From contig JBFMFX010000007.1 of assembly GCA_040752005.1 (NCBI GenBank), positions 62,001 through 126,000 on the forward strand: a stretch of DNA of 64,000 nt, read 5' to 3'. The DNA comes from RBG-16-66-20 sp040752005. GTDB taxonomy: Bacteria; Pseudomonadota; Gammaproteobacteria; Burkholderiales; SG8-39. Shown here piece by piece: positions 35,468 through 44,689 of the stretch (its first letter is position 1; each line of letters starts with the position of its first letter). The notes below the pieces were generated by a model, which had not been told where the DNA came from, did no database searches, and saw only the letters and a list, made by a program, of their open reading frames with translations. The position numbers were made by a program, and so were the translations under genes.

Positions 35468-36373
35468 TCAGCCGCTTGCGACCGCCGCCGCGGCGCCCGA
35501 CAGCAGCCGCTCGGGTCGCAGCAGGCCGTCGGGCCCCGCCGTGCCGACGCCGAGGAGCGCGCCATCGGCGGCAAGCACTCGGCAGCTGCCCTGCGGACCG
35601 GCGCCCGCGCGCACCGGCCGGCCGTGCGCAAAACGCCGCGCGTCCTCGGCGCCGAGCCGCACTTGCGGCAAGCCTTCGAGGAGCCGCGCGGTGGGCAGGA
35701 GCCGCGCCTGGCGCGCGGCGAGTTCCAGAGCAGCCAGCCCCTCCAGGTCGATCGCCTCCTCGACGGTGAACCCTCCCGCCTCGATGCGGCGCAGCGCCAC
35801 CAGGTGTGCGCCGCAGCCGAGCGCCTCGCCGAGATCGGCGGCGAGCTGCCGGATATACGTGCCTTTGCTGCAGCGGACCCTGAGATGCAGCACGTCGCTC
35901 GCGCGCTCCAGCAGCGCCAGCTCGCGGATCCGCACCCGGCGTGGCCCCCGCTCGACGGTACGGCCGGCGCGCGCGAGCGCGTACAGCGGCCGGCCCTCGC
36001 GCTTGAGCGCCGAATGCATCGGCGGCACCTGCTCGATCTCGCCGCGGAACCGCTCCAGCGCCGCCGCGACGCCGGCGGCGTCTGCGTGCACCGGCCTGCG
36101 CGCGAGCACCTCGCCCTCGGCGTCGCCGGTCGCGGTTGCGATGCCGAGACGGACGGCGGCGAGGTATGTCTTGTCGGATTCGAGCGCGAAGCGGGCGAAC
36201 TTGGTCGCCTCGCCGAACAGAATGGTGAGCAGGCCGGAGGCGAGCGGATCTAGCGTGCCGCCGTGTCCCGCCTTGGCCGCCCCGAGCAGGCGCCGCGCCC
36301 GCTGCAGCGCCGCGTTCGAGGTGATCCCGGGGGGCTTGTCGAGCAGCAGCACCCCGTCGAGCGCGCGCCGCAT
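35468..36373 (-). CDS. truB: tRNA pseudouridine(55) synthase
   Basis: Makes pseudouridine 55 in the T-loop of all elongator tRNAs. The 301-residue product has the N-terminal GVLLLDKPPGITSN, the catalytic Asp in AGHGGTLDPLASGLL, and KTYLAAVRLG, YIRQLAADLGEALGC. ATG 36373 shares a base with the rbfA stop (TGATG). The C-terminal domain after residue 240 is PUA-like. It is complete. Confidence 0.97.
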   Translation of the reverse strand: MRRALDGVLLLDKPPGITSNAALQRARRLLGAAKAGHGGTLDPLASGLLTILFGEATKFARFALESDKTYLAAVRLGIATATGDAEGEVLARRPVHADAAGVAAALERFRGEIEQVPPMHSALKREGRPLYALARAGRTVERGPRRVRIRELALLERASDVLHLRVRCSKGTYIRQLAADLGEALGCGAHLVALRRIEAGGFTVEEAIDLEGLAALELAARQARLLPTARLLEGLPQVRLGAEDARRFAHGRPVRAGAGPQGSCRVLAADGALLGVGTAGPDGLLRPERLLSGAAAAVASG

Positions 36374-36723
36374 CAGTCGCGCGGGCGCACGCTCTCGATC
36401 AGCCGCGCGAGGCGGTCGCCGCGCTCGAGCGACTCGTCGTAGGCAAACCGCAGCTCCGGGATCTCGCGCAGGCGGATGCGCCGTGCGAGCTGCGAGCGCA
36501 GGAACCCGGCGGCGCGTTCCAGCCCGGCTTTCGCCACCGGCGCATGCGCGGCCTCCAGGCACGTGAAATACACCGTGGCGTAGGCGCAGTCGGGCGACAT
36601 GTCCACGCCCGTGAGCGTCACCATGCCGACGCCCGGGTCGCGCAGCTCCCGTCGCAGGATGTCGGACAGCTCGCGCTGGATCTGATCGCCGACTTTCTGC
36701 GCCCTGTCCGAGCGCCGCGCCAC
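36373..36723 (-). CDS. rbfA: 30S ribosome-binding factor RbfA
   Basis: Late 30S maturation factor that binds the 5' end helix of 16S rRNA and is important in the cold. The 116-residue KH-like protein starts MARRSDRAQKVGDQIQREL and contains LRDPGVGMVTLTGVDMS and IPELRFAYDESLERG. It lies between infB (9-base gap) and truB (TGATG) as is standard. Confidence 0.97.
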   Translation of the reverse strand: MARRSDRAQKVGDQIQRELSDILRRELRDPGVGMVTLTGVDMSPDCAYATVYFTCLEAAHAPVAKAGLERAAGFLRSQLARRIRLREIPELRFAYDESLERGDRLARLIESVRPRD

Positions 36724-36732
36724 CGCCGTCCC

Positions 36733-39282
36733 CTACAGCGTGCGCGCGACCTCGAGGATTTCGTACACCTCGAGCTGGTCGCCTTCCTTGAGGTCCTGGA
36801 AGCCCTTGAGCGAAAGACCGCACTCGAAGCCGGCCTTCACCTCTCGCACGTCCTCCTTGAAGCGCTTGAGCGTCTCCACCTCGCCGCTGTGGATGACGAC
36901 GTGGTCGCGCAGCACGCGCACCAGCGCTCCGCGGCGCACCAGCCCTTCCTGCACGTAGCAGCCGGCCACCGTGCCGACCTTGGAGATGCGGAACACCTTG
37001 CGCACTTCCACCAGGCCGAGCACGTTCTCCTTTTTCTCCGGCGCCAGCATGCCGGCGAGCGACGCCTTGACGTCCTCGACCGCGTCGTAGATGACGTTGT
37101 AGTACCGTACCTGCACGCCCGCCGACTCGATGAGCTTGCGCGCGGCGGTGTCGGCGCGGGTGTTGAAGCCGATGATGATCGCGCGCGAGGCGAGCGCAAG
37201 GTTGACGTCGGACTCGGTGATGCCGCCGACGCCGGCGTGCACCACGTTCACCCTGACCTCGTCGGTGGAGAGTTTGGTGAGCGCGTGCACCAGCGCTTCC
37301 TGCGAGCCCTGCACGTCCGCCTTGAGCACGATGGCGAGCGTCTTCTTCTCGCCCTCGCCCATCTGTTCGAGGACGTTTTCCAGCTTCGCCGCCTGCTGGC
37401 GCGCGAGCTTGACGTCGCGGAACTTGCCCTGGCGGAACAGCGCGATCTCGCGCGCCTTGCGCTCGTCGCCGATCACAATCATCTCGTCGCCGGCGCGCGG
37501 CACGTCCGACAGCCCGAGCACCTCCACCGGAATCGAGGGTCCCGCCGACTGCACCGGGCGACCGTTCTCGTCGAACATCGCCCGCACGCGGCCGTACGCC
37601 GCTCCGGCGAGCACCACGTCCCCGCGCCTGAGCGTGCCTGACTGCACCAGCAGCGTCGCCACCGGACCGCGGCCCTTGTCCAGGCGCGCCTCGATCACGA
37701 CGCCCTTGGCGGGCGCGTCCACCGGCGCGCGCAGCTCGCGTACCTCGGCCTGCAGCAGGACGTGCTCCAGCAGCGCGTCAATGCCCATGCCGGTTTTCGC
37801 CGATACCGGGACGAACGGCGAATCGCCGCCCAGCTCCTCCGGCACCACGCCGTGCGCGAGCAGCTCGCGCTTGACCTTCTCGGGGTTCGCCTCCGGCTTG
37901 TCCATCTTGTTGATCGCCACCACCAGCGGCACGCCCGCGGCCCTGGCATGGTTGATCGCCTCGACCGTCTGCGGCATCACGCCGTCGTCGGCGGCGACCA
38001 CCAGCACGACGATGTCGGTGACCTTCGCCCCGCGCGCGCGCATCGCGGTGAACGCCTCGTGACCCGGGGTGTCGAGGAAAGTGACCACGCCGCGCGGCGT
38101 CTGCACGTGATACGCGCCGATGTGCTGGGTGATACCGCCCGCCTCGCCCGCCGCCACCTTGGTGCGGCGGATGGTGTCCAGAAGCGAGGTCTTGCCGTGG
38201 TCTACGTGGCCCATCACGGTCACCACCGGTGGCCGCGGAAGCAGCTCCGCCTCGCGCGCCTGCGCGAGAGTCTCGCTGAGGTAGGCCTCGGGGTCGTCGA
38301 GCTTGGCGGCTTTCGCCTTGTGGCCCATTTCCTCGACCACGATCATGGCGGTCTCCTGGTCCAGGGCCTGGTTGATCGTCGCCATGGTGCCGAGCTTCAT
38401 CAGCACCTTGATCACCTCGGCCGCCTTGACCGCCATGCGATGGGCGAGCTCGCCGACGGTGATCGTCTCGGGTACCGCGATCTCGCGCACCACCGGCTCG
38501 GCGGGCGGCGCGAACCCTGCCTCGGCCGCGCCCGGCGCGCGGCGCGCGCCTGCGGCCTTCGGACCATGCCAGCCGGCGACTCCGCCGCCGGCATCGCCGC
38601 GAATCTTGATGGCCCGGCGCCTGACGCTGTCGTCGGCAAGCACCGTGGTCTTGATCTTCTTTGCCTTCTTCTCGGGCTTCGCCTCGCCGGTCTTCGGCGC
38701 ATGAAGCGTGCCTTCGCGCGCCTGGGCTGGTGCGGGTGCCGGCGCCGCCGGTTGCGCCTGGCTCTGCGCGAGCCCCTGCGCCTCGCGCAGCTCGGCCTCG
38801 CGCCGCTCGCGCTCCTGCTTTTCGCGCAGCTCGGCGGCCTGAATCTCGGCCAGCTGCTGCTCGCGCCGCTGCTCTTCTTCGCGCAGCTGCAGCTCGCGCT
38901 CATCCAGCGCCGGCGGCGGCGGCGTCGGCGCGGCCGCCGGCGCGGGCGTCTCGGCGGCGACCGCGGCGGCGGCCAGCTCGCCAGGGTCGCGCTTGATGAA
39001 CACGCGCTTCTTGCGCACCTCGACCTGAATCGTGCGCGACTTGCCGGTCGCGTCCGCCTTCTTGATCTCGCTCGTCTGCCTGCGCGTCAGCGTGATCTTG
39101 TTCTTGTGCTCGACCGAGCCGTGCGCCCGCCGCAGGTAATCGAGCAGCCGCGACTTGTCCTGCTCGGTAAGCGGATCCTCGGGCACGCGCTTGTCCACGC
39201 CCGCGGCGCGCAGCTGCTCGAGAAGTACCGACGGCGGTACCTTCAGCTCGCTCGCGAACTGGGCGACGCTCGTCTGCGCCAT
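36733..39282 (-). CDS. infB: Translation initiation factor IF-2
   Basis: GTPase that recruits initiator tRNA to the 30S subunit and promotes subunit joining. The 849-residue protein has two small N-terminal IF2_N modules, a low-complexity Ala/Glu/Arg-rich linker (about 110-220), and the G domain with GHVDHGKTSLLDTIRR (near 355), DTPGHEAFTAM and NKMDKPEANP. Domains II, III and IV follow. It follows nusA after 1 base. Its reverse strand is open over long stretches because of GC bias only. Confidence 0.98.
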   Translation of the reverse strand: MAQTSVAQFASELKVPPSVLLEQLRAAGVDKRVPEDPLTEQDKSRLLDYLRRAHGSVEHKNKITLTRRQTSEIKKADATGKSRTIQVEVRKKRVFIKRDPGELAAAAVAAETPAPAAAPTPPPPALDERELQLREEEQRREQQLAEIQAAELREKQERERREAELREAQGLAQSQAQPAAPAPAPAQAREGTLHAPKTGEAKPEKKAKKIKTTVLADDSVRRRAIKIRGDAGGGVAGWHGPKAAGARRAPGAAEAGFAPPAEPVVREIAVPETITVGELAHRMAVKAAEVIKVLMKLGTMATINQALDQETAMIVVEEMGHKAKAAKLDDPEAYLSETLAQAREAELLPRPPVVTVMGHVDHGKTSLLDTIRRTKVAAGEAGGITQHIGAYHVQTPRGVVTFLDTPGHEAFTAMRARGAKVTDIVVLVVAADDGVMPQTVEAINHARAAGVPLVVAINKMDKPEANPEKVKRELLAHGVVPEELGGDSPFVPVSAKTGMGIDALLEHVLLQAEVRELRAPVDAPAKGVVIEARLDKGRGPVATLLVQSGTLRRGDVVLAGAAYGRVRAMFDENGRPVQSAGPSIPVEVLGLSDVPRAGDEMIVIGDERKAREIALFRQGKFRDVKLARQQAAKLENVLEQMGEGEKKTLAIVLKADVQGSQEALVHALTKLSTDEVRVNVVHAGVGGITESDVNLALASRAIIIGFNTRADTAARKLIESAGVQVRYYNVIYDAVEDVKASLAGMLAPEKKENVLGLVEVRKVFRISKVGTVAGCYVQEGLVRRGALVRVLRDHVVIHSGEVETLKRFKEDVREVKAGFECGLSLKGFQDLKEGDQLEVYEILEVARTL

Positions 39283-39283
39283 G

Positions 39284-40783
39284 CTATGCCGCCTCCCTGC
39301 CCTGCGCCTCGGCCGCGAACCAGTGCGCGCGCGCGGCCATGATCAGCTTGCGCGCGCGCTCCTCGTCTACGCCGGCGGTCTCCGCCAGCTCGTCCACCGC
39401 GAGATCGGCCAGCTCGTCGCGGGTCCGGATGCCGCTTTTCGCCAACACCGCCGCGAGCTGGCTGTCCATGCCGTCGAGCTTGAGCAGCTCCGGATCCATG
39501 CCTTCCAGGCTCTCCTCGCTCGCGATCGCCTGCACCAGCAGCGCGTTGCGCGCGCGGCTGCGCAGGTCGTTCACCAGCTGCTCGTCGAAGTCCTCGATCT
39601 CGAGCAGCTCGTTCACCGGCACGTAGGCGATCTCCTCGAGCGAGGAGAAGCCCTCGCGGATCAGGATGTCGGCCACCTCCTCGTCCACGTCCAGGCGCTC
39701 CATGAACAGCCGCTTGGCGCGCTCGCTTTCCTCCTGCTGCTTCTTCTTCGATTCTTCCTCGGTCATCAGGTTGATCGTCCAGCCGGTCAGCTCCGAGGCG
39801 AGCCGCACGTTCTGTCCGCTCCTGCCGATGGCGATGGCGAGGTTCTGCTCGTCCACCACCACGTCCATCGCGTGCTTTTCCTCGTCCACCACGATCGAGC
39901 TGACCTCGGCGGGCGCGAGCGCGCCGATGACGAACTGCGCCGGGTCGGGCGACCACAGCACGATGTCCACGCGCTCGCCGGCCAGCTCCTGGGTCACCGC
40001 CTGCACCCGCGAGCCGCGCATGCCGACGCAGGTGCCGATCGGGTCAATGCGCTTGTCGAGCGCGTGCACCGCGATCTTGGCGCGGATGCCCGGGTCGCGC
40101 GCCGCCGACTTGATCTCCAGCAGCCCTTCCTCGATCTCCGGCACCTCCAGCTCGAACAGCTTGATGATGAACTGCGGCGCGGTGCGCGACAGGATGAGCT
40201 GCGGCCCGCGCGCACTGCGATCTACCTTCATCACCCAGGCGCGTACCCGGTCGCCGACGCGCAGGTTCTCCTTCGGGATCATGTGCTCGCGCGGCAGCAG
40301 GGCTTCGAGCCGCCCCGACTCGACGATCGCGTTGCCCCGCTCCATGCGCTTGATCGTGCCGGTCACCAGCTCGTCGCCCCGGGACAGGAAGTCGTTCAGG
40401 ATCTGCTCGCGCTCGGCCTCGCGGATGCGCTGCAGGATCACCTGCTTGGCAGTCTGCGCGCCGATGCGACCGAACGGGATGTTCTCCAGCGGCTCCTCGA
40501 CGACGTCGCCGAGCTTGAGCGCCGGGTCGCGCTTCTGCGCCTCCGACAGCGGGATCTGCTGCGCCGGGTTCTCCACCGCCTCGTCGGGAACCACCTTCCA
40601 GCGCCGGAACGAGGCGTAATTGCCGGTGTTGCGATCCACCGCCACCCGCACGTCCACGTCCTCGCTGAAACGCTTCTTGGTCGCCGAGGCGAGCGCGAGC
40701 TCGAGCGCGCCGAAGACCACGTCGCGGTTGACGTTCTTCTCGCGCGCCAGCGCGTCCACCAGCATCAGAATTTCCCGGCTCAT
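39284..40783 (-). CDS. nusA: Transcription termination/antitermination protein NusA
   Basis: RNA polymerase elongation factor affecting pausing, termination and antitermination. The 499-residue product has an N-terminal polymerase-binding domain (1 to about 130), an S1 domain (ITGTIKRMERGNAIVESG), two KH domains (GTCVGMRGSRVQAVTQEL and LAIAIGRSGQNVRLASEL), and two C-terminal acidic repeats as in other proteobacteria. It is 32 bases downstream of rimP. In E. coli this operon is autoregulated by NusA; the attenuator-like hairpin upstream of rimP may serve a similar role here. Confidence 0.98.
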   Translation of the reverse strand: MSREILMLVDALAREKNVNRDVVFGALELALASATKKRFSEDVDVRVAVDRNTGNYASFRRWKVVPDEAVENPAQQIPLSEAQKRDPALKLGDVVEEPLENIPFGRIGAQTAKQVILQRIREAEREQILNDFLSRGDELVTGTIKRMERGNAIVESGRLEALLPREHMIPKENLRVGDRVRAWVMKVDRSARGPQLILSRTAPQFIIKLFELEVPEIEEGLLEIKSAARDPGIRAKIAVHALDKRIDPIGTCVGMRGSRVQAVTQELAGERVDIVLWSPDPAQFVIGALAPAEVSSIVVDEEKHAMDVVVDEQNLAIAIGRSGQNVRLASELTGWTINLMTEEESKKKQQEESERAKRLFMERLDVDEEVADILIREGFSSLEEIAYVPVNELLEIEDFDEQLVNDLRSRARNALLVQAIASEESLEGMDPELLKLDGMDSQLAAVLAKSGIRTRDELADLAVDELAETAGVDEERARKLIMAARAHWFAAEAQGREAA

Positions 40784-40815
40784 CCCGGCTCCCTATGCAG
40801 CCTTCTGCGTTCGTC

Positions 40816-41268
40816 TCATATCTGCGGCACCAGCCGCGCCCGGTCAATCGTCTCCAGGCGTACGGCGATCTCCTGCCCGTCCACGACCAGCGTCGCGACC
40901 CCATCGTGCGCCCCGCGCAGCAGGCCGGTGAAGCGCCTGCGCCCGGAGGCATCCGGCGCGCGCAACTGCACGCGCACCTGCCTGCCGGCGAAGCGCGCGA
41001 AGTCGCGCTCGCCATGCAGCCGCCGATCGAGCCCCGGAGAGGACACCTCCAGCCGCTCGTAGGCCACGCCCTCGGCGGCGAAAAGGTGAGTCAGGTGCCG
41101 GCTCACGGTGGCGCAATCCTCCACCGTGATGCCGCCGCCCGCCGTCCGGTCAATGAAGATCCGCAGGAGCTGCCCCCGATTCGAAATCTGCAGGTCCACC
41201 AGCTCGTAACCCATCCCGGAGAGGGTGGGTTCCACGATGCCCTTCACATGTCCGACCGGTCCTGTCAT
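40816..41268 (-). CDS. rimP: Ribosome maturation factor RimP
   Basis: Needed for early 30S assembly. The 150-residue product has the typical two-domain pattern: an N-terminal part with IVEPTLSGMGYELVDLQ and ITVEDCATVSRHL, the VSSPGLDRRL motif, and a C-terminal SH3-like part. ATG 41268 is chosen rather than earlier in-frame starts, since those lie within and beyond the terminator hairpin. It is the first gene of the nusA-infB operon. Confidence 0.96.
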   Translation of the reverse strand: MTGPVGHVKGIVEPTLSGMGYELVDLQISNRGQLLRIFIDRTAGGGITVEDCATVSRHLTHLFAAEGVAYERLEVSSPGLDRRLHGERDFARFAGRQVRVQLRAPDASGRRRFTGLLRGAHDGVATLVVDGQEIAVRLETIDRARLVPQI

Positions 41269-41301
41269 TTCACCGCCTGTCGCGGCACGCGCCGCCCAAA
41301 C

Positions 41302-41323
41302 AAAAAATGGGCCGAAGCCCATT
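41302..41323 (-). terminator. Intrinsic terminator/attenuator upstream of rimP
   Basis: Minus strand: AATGGGC, loop TTCG, GCCCATT, then a run of T ending at 41302. The stable tetraloop hairpin with T-tract is a typical intrinsic terminator. It lies downstream of the candidate promoter at 41342-41370 and upstream of rimP. It can both end rluB transcripts and attenuate new rimP operon transcripts. Confidence 0.8.
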
Positions 41324-41341
41324 CTCCTCCAAACCATTTGA

Positions 41342-41370
41342 AGTATAACCCGTTTCGTCCTACGGAACAA
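41342..41370 (-). promoter_or_regulatory. Candidate sigma-70 promoter of the rimP-nusA-infB operon
   Basis: Minus strand: TTGTTC at 41365-41370, a 17-base spacer and TATACT at 41342-41347 (5/6 to consensus). The -35 box overlaps the last codons of rluB. The predicted start is near 41335, giving a leader of about 67 bases that contains the hairpin at 41302-41323. Confidence 0.6.
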
Positions 41371-42112
41371 CGTCTCGCGGCGCGTTGCGCACCGCAGCGA
41401 GAGCGGTTCGCACCCGCGCCGGGTTCGCTTCCATCCAGCGCCCGGGCGCAAGGCCCGGCGGCAATTCGAACGGACCGTATCGCACCCGGATCAGGCGGCT
41501 TACCTGCCGACCGAGCGCCCCGAACAGCCGCCGCACTTCCCGGGTGCGCCCTTCGGCGAGCACCACCCGATACCAGCGGTTCGCCGCATCGGGAGCGCCG
41601 CGCGGTACCGGCTCGATGCGCAGGACGCGGGCGACGCCATCTTCCAGCGCGATGCCCTCGCGCAGGCGCCGCAGCTCCGGCTCGCCGAGCGGCCCGAGTA
41701 CGCGCACGAGGTACTCGCGCTCGATGCCATGGCGCGGATGCATCAAGCGCGCGGCGAGCTCGCCGGAGTCCGTAAAGAGCAGCAGCCCCGAGCTGTTCAG
41801 ATCGAGCCGCCCGATCGCGACCCAGCGGCCGTGTTCGAGCGCCGGCAGCCGCTCGAACACGGTCGAGCGGCCGGCAGGGTCGCGGCGCGTCACCAGTTCG
41901 CCGACCGGCTTGTGGTAAAGGAGGATCCTCGGCGTCCCGGCCGCGCGCGCCGCCACCGGCTTGCCGTCCACGGCGATGCGGGCGCCGGGGCTGGCGCGCT
42001 CGCCCAGCCGCGCGACCCGCCCGTTGACCGTGACGCGGCCGGCGCGGATCCATGCCTCGATGGTGCGGCGCGACCCGAGCCCCGCATCGGCGAGAAGCTT
42101 CTGCAGGCGCAC
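41360..42112 (-). CDS. rluB: 23S rRNA pseudouridine synthase, RluB family
   Basis: Pseudouridine synthase of the RsuA/RluB/E/F group, acting on 23S rRNA (position 2605 in E. coli). It has an N-terminal S4 RNA-binding domain (VRLQKLLADAGLGSRR) and the catalytic Asp in GRLDLNSSGLLLFT. The YRVVLAEGRTREVRRLF block is typical. Start is uncertain: GTG 42112 (250 residues) begins exactly at the S4 domain, while TTG 42199 (279 residues) would add a Pro/Arg-rich tail and overlap scpB by 77 bases. RluB versus RluE/F is inferred from the scpA-scpB-rluB context. Confidence 0.92.
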   Translation of the reverse strand: MRLQKLLADAGLGSRRTIEAWIRAGRVTVNGRVARLGERASPGARIAVDGKPVAARAAGTPRILLYHKPVGELVTRRDPAGRSTVFERLPALEHGRWVAIGRLDLNSSGLLLFTDSGELAARLMHPRHGIEREYLVRVLGPLGEPELRRLREGIALEDGVARVLRIEPVPRGAPDAANRWYRVVLAEGRTREVRRLFGALGRQVSRLIRVRYGPFELPPGLAPGRWMEANPARVRTALAAVRNAPRDVVP

Positions 42113-42122
42113 GCCGCGCGCG

Positions 42123-42737
42123 CTACTCGGCGGCGCTGGCGGGCCGGGCTTCGACCGGTTCGTTGGCGGCGGGTTGCGCCGCGGTGGCTTCGAGTTCAAG
42201 CGTTCTCGCCACTTCCTCCAGTGGCGGCAGCTCCTCCAGCGAGCGCAGCCCCAGGTCGTCGAGGAAGCGCGTCGTGGTCGCGTACAGCGCCGGGCGCCCG
42301 GGGGTGTCGCGATGGCCGACGACGTCGATCCAGCCGCGCGCTTCCAGCGTCTGCAGGATTCCCGCCGACACCGACACGCCGCGGATCTCCTCGATGTCGC
42401 CGCGCGTCACCGGCTGGCGGTAGGCGATGATCGCCAGCGTTTCCATCACCGCGCGCGAGTAGCGCGGCGGCTTTTCCGGGTTCAGGCGCTCCAGGAACGG
42501 CAGGAATTCACGCCGGGTCTGGAAGCGCCAGCCGCCGGCGAGGCTGACCAGCTCCACCGCGCGCTCGGCCCATTCCTCGCGCAACTCGCCGAGCAGGCGC
42601 TTGAGCGTGTCCAGACCGATCTGGCCGTCGAACAGGCGGCGCAGGTCGGCGAGCGGCACCGGCTCCGGCGAGGCGAGCAGCGCCGCCTCGAGGATGCGCT
42701 TGGCTTCAGTGGGGCTCAGCATGGGCGAGCCTGACAT
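42123..42737 (-). CDS. scpB: Segregation and condensation protein B
   Basis: Winged-helix kleisin partner that bridges ScpA and SMC heads. The 204-residue product has tandem winged helices with the diagnostic METLAIIAYRQPVTRGDIEE and IRGVSVSAGILQTLEARGWI. Two starts are possible: ATG 42737 (overlaps scpA by 32 bases) or ATG 42722 (overlap 17), the latter starting MLSPTEAKRILEAAL. The C-terminal Ala/Pro-rich tail is probably disordered. Confidence 0.95.
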   Translation of the reverse strand: MSGSPMLSPTEAKRILEAALLASPEPVPLADLRRLFDGQIGLDTLKRLLGELREEWAERAVELVSLAGGWRFQTRREFLPFLERLNPEKPPRYSRAVMETLAIIAYRQPVTRGDIEEIRGVSVSAGILQTLEARGWIDVVGHRDTPGRPALYATTTRFLDDLGLRSLEELPPLEEVARTLELEATAAQPAANEPVEARPASAAE

Positions 42738-43494
42738 AGATCGGAGCGAACGCGCCGGACTGCGTGATCTCGACCAGCGACTCGCGCGCGAGTTCCAGCA
42801 GCGCGAGGAAAGTCACCACCAGAACCGCGATGCCGCGCGCCGGCTCGAACAGCTCCGCGAACTCCAGCACGCGGTGGGCCCGCAGGCTGCGCAGAATGCG
42901 GCCCATATACTCGCGCACCGACAGGGGTTCGCGCATCACGGTATGGTGCGCCCGCAGGCGCGCGCGGTGCAGCAACCCCCGCCACGCCTCGGCGAGGTCG
43001 CGCGGGTGCACCTGCGGCAGGCGCGCAGCCGCCTCGCGCTCGACGGCGACGGCGACGACGAACAGATCGCGCCCCACCTGCGGCAGTTCGTCCAGCTTCT
43101 GCGCCGCGAGCTTCATCTTCTCGTATTCGAGCAGCCGCCTCACCAGCTCGGCGCGCGGATCGGCCTCCTCCGGTTCGGGCGCCGTCGGCCGCGGCAGCAG
43201 CATGCGCGACTTGATCTCCATCAGGATCGCCGCCATCACCAGGTATTCGGCTGCGAGCTCGAGGTTGCGGGCGCGCATCAGCTCGACGTATTCCAGGTAC
43301 TGGCGCGTGAGCGGCGCCATCGGGATGTCGAGGATGTTCATGTTCTGCCGGCGGATCAGGTACAGCAGCAGGTCGAGCGGGCCCTGAAACGCCTCCAGCA
43401 TGACCTCCAGCGCATCCGGCGGGATGTACAGATCGGCCGGCAGCTCCTGGACCGGCTCGCCGTAGATGCGCGCCACCGGCGCCGCGCTAGTCAT
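42706..43494 (-). CDS. scpA: Segregation and condensation protein A
   Basis: Kleisin subunit of the SMC-ScpAB condensin. The 262-residue product carries the N-terminal helix that contacts the SMC neck (FQGPLDLLLYLIRRQNMNIL) and ILMEIKSRMLLPRP, with a C-terminal winged helix (FLALLELARESLVEITQSG). The frame is open far upstream through trpS; ATG 43494, overlapping the trpS stop by 8 bases, gives the proper N-terminus. It is linked functionally to smc at 22.8-26.3 kb. Confidence 0.96.
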   Translation of the reverse strand: MTSAAPVARIYGEPVQELPADLYIPPDALEVMLEAFQGPLDLLLYLIRRQNMNILDIPMAPLTRQYLEYVELMRARNLELAAEYLVMAAILMEIKSRMLLPRPTAPEPEEADPRAELVRRLLEYEKMKLAAQKLDELPQVGRDLFVVAVAVEREAAARLPQVHPRDLAEAWRGLLHRARLRAHHTVMREPLSVREYMGRILRSLRAHRVLEFAELFEPARGIAVLVVTFLALLELARESLVEITQSGAFAPIYVRLAHAEPH

Positions 43495-44689
43495 AAGCGA
43501 GCCCCATCGCCTCGCGCACGTCGCGCATCGTTTCGGCGGCCAGCTGCCGCGCGCGCTCGCAGCCGTCGGCGAGCACGTTGCGCACCAGCGTCGGATCGTC
43601 GAGGTACGCTTGCGCGCGCTCGCGGATCGGCGCGAGCTCCGCGAGCACCGCGTCCACCACCGGCTGCTTGCAGTCCAGGCAGCCGATGCCGGCGGTGGTG
43701 CAGCCCTCCCAGACCCACTTGCGGCGCGCCTCGTCGGAGTAGATCTTGTGCAGCTCCCACACCGGACAGCGCTCCGGATTGCCCGGATCGCTGCGCTTGA
43801 CGCGCGCCGGGTCGGTGGGCATGGTGCGGATCTTCTTCGCGACCGATTCCGGCGGCTCGCGCAGCTCGATCGCGTTGCCGTAGCTCTTGGACATCTTCTG
43901 GCCGTCGAGACCGGGCACCTTCGACGCCTCGGTGAGCAGCGCCTCGGGCTCGACGAGAATGCGCCGGCCACCGCCCTCGAGCCAGCCGTAAAGCCGCTCG
44001 CGGTCGCCGCGCGAAAGGTTCTGCTGCTCCTGCAGCAGCGCATGCGCGCGCGCGAGCGCCTCGGCGTCGCCGGCCTCGAGGAATTTCCGTCGCAGGTCGT
44101 TGAACAGGCGCGCCTTCTTGGATCCCATGCGCTTGACGGCCGCCTTCGCCTTTTCCTCGAATCCGGGCTCGCGGCCGTAGAGGTGGTTGAAGCGGCGCGC
44201 GATCTCGCGCGTGAACTCCACGTGCGGCACCTGATCCTCGCCCACCGGAACGTAACGCGCACGGTAGATCAGGATGTCGGCCGCCTGCAGCAGCGGGTAG
44301 CCGAGAAAGCCGTAGGTGGACAGATCGCGGTCGGCGAGCTTTTCCTGCTGGTCCTTCCAGGTCGGCACGCGCTCCAGCCAGCCGAGCGGTGCGATCATCG
44401 AAAGGAGCAAGTGCAGTTCCGCGTGCTCCGGGACCTGCGACTGCACGAACAGCGTCGCCTGGGTGGGATCCACGCCGGCGCCGAGCCAGTCCACCACCAT
44501 CTCGCGCGCGTTCTTCGCCACGTCGCCGGGCCGCTCGTAGTCGGTGGTCAGCGCGTGCCAATCGGCGACGAAGAACAGGCACGGGTATTCGCTCTGCAGC
44601 CTCACCCAGTTCTTCAGCACCCCGTGGTAATGGCCGAGGTGCAGCGCCCCGGTGGGGCGCATGCCCGAGAGGACGCGAGTCTCGAACAT
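43487..44689 (-). CDS. trpS: Tryptophanyl-tRNA synthetase
   Basis: Class I synthetase charging tRNA-Trp. The 400-residue product has the HIGH-type motif GALHLGHYHGVLKNW and the KMSKS loop GQKMSKSYGNAIEL; DWHALTTDYERP is typical of the bacterial enzyme. It is about 60 residues longer than the E. coli form, the extra length lying after the KMSKS region. That region includes a short Cys-containing stretch (AGIGCLDCKQP) common in the long form. ATG 44689 shares a base with the upstream stop. Confidence 0.97.
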   Translation of the reverse strand: MFETRVLSGMRPTGALHLGHYHGVLKNWVRLQSEYPCLFFVADWHALTTDYERPGDVAKNAREMVVDWLGAGVDPTQATLFVQSQVPEHAELHLLLSMIAPLGWLERVPTWKDQQEKLADRDLSTYGFLGYPLLQAADILIYRARYVPVGEDQVPHVEFTREIARRFNHLYGREPGFEEKAKAAVKRMGSKKARLFNDLRRKFLEAGDAEALARAHALLQEQQNLSRGDRERLYGWLEGGGRRILVEPEALLTEASKVPGLDGQKMSKSYGNAIELREPPESVAKKIRTMPTDPARVKRSDPGNPERCPVWELHKIYSDEARRKWVWEGCTTAGIGCLDCKQPVVDAVLAELAPIRERAQAYLDDPTLVRNVLADGCERARQLAAETMRDVREAMGLAYD

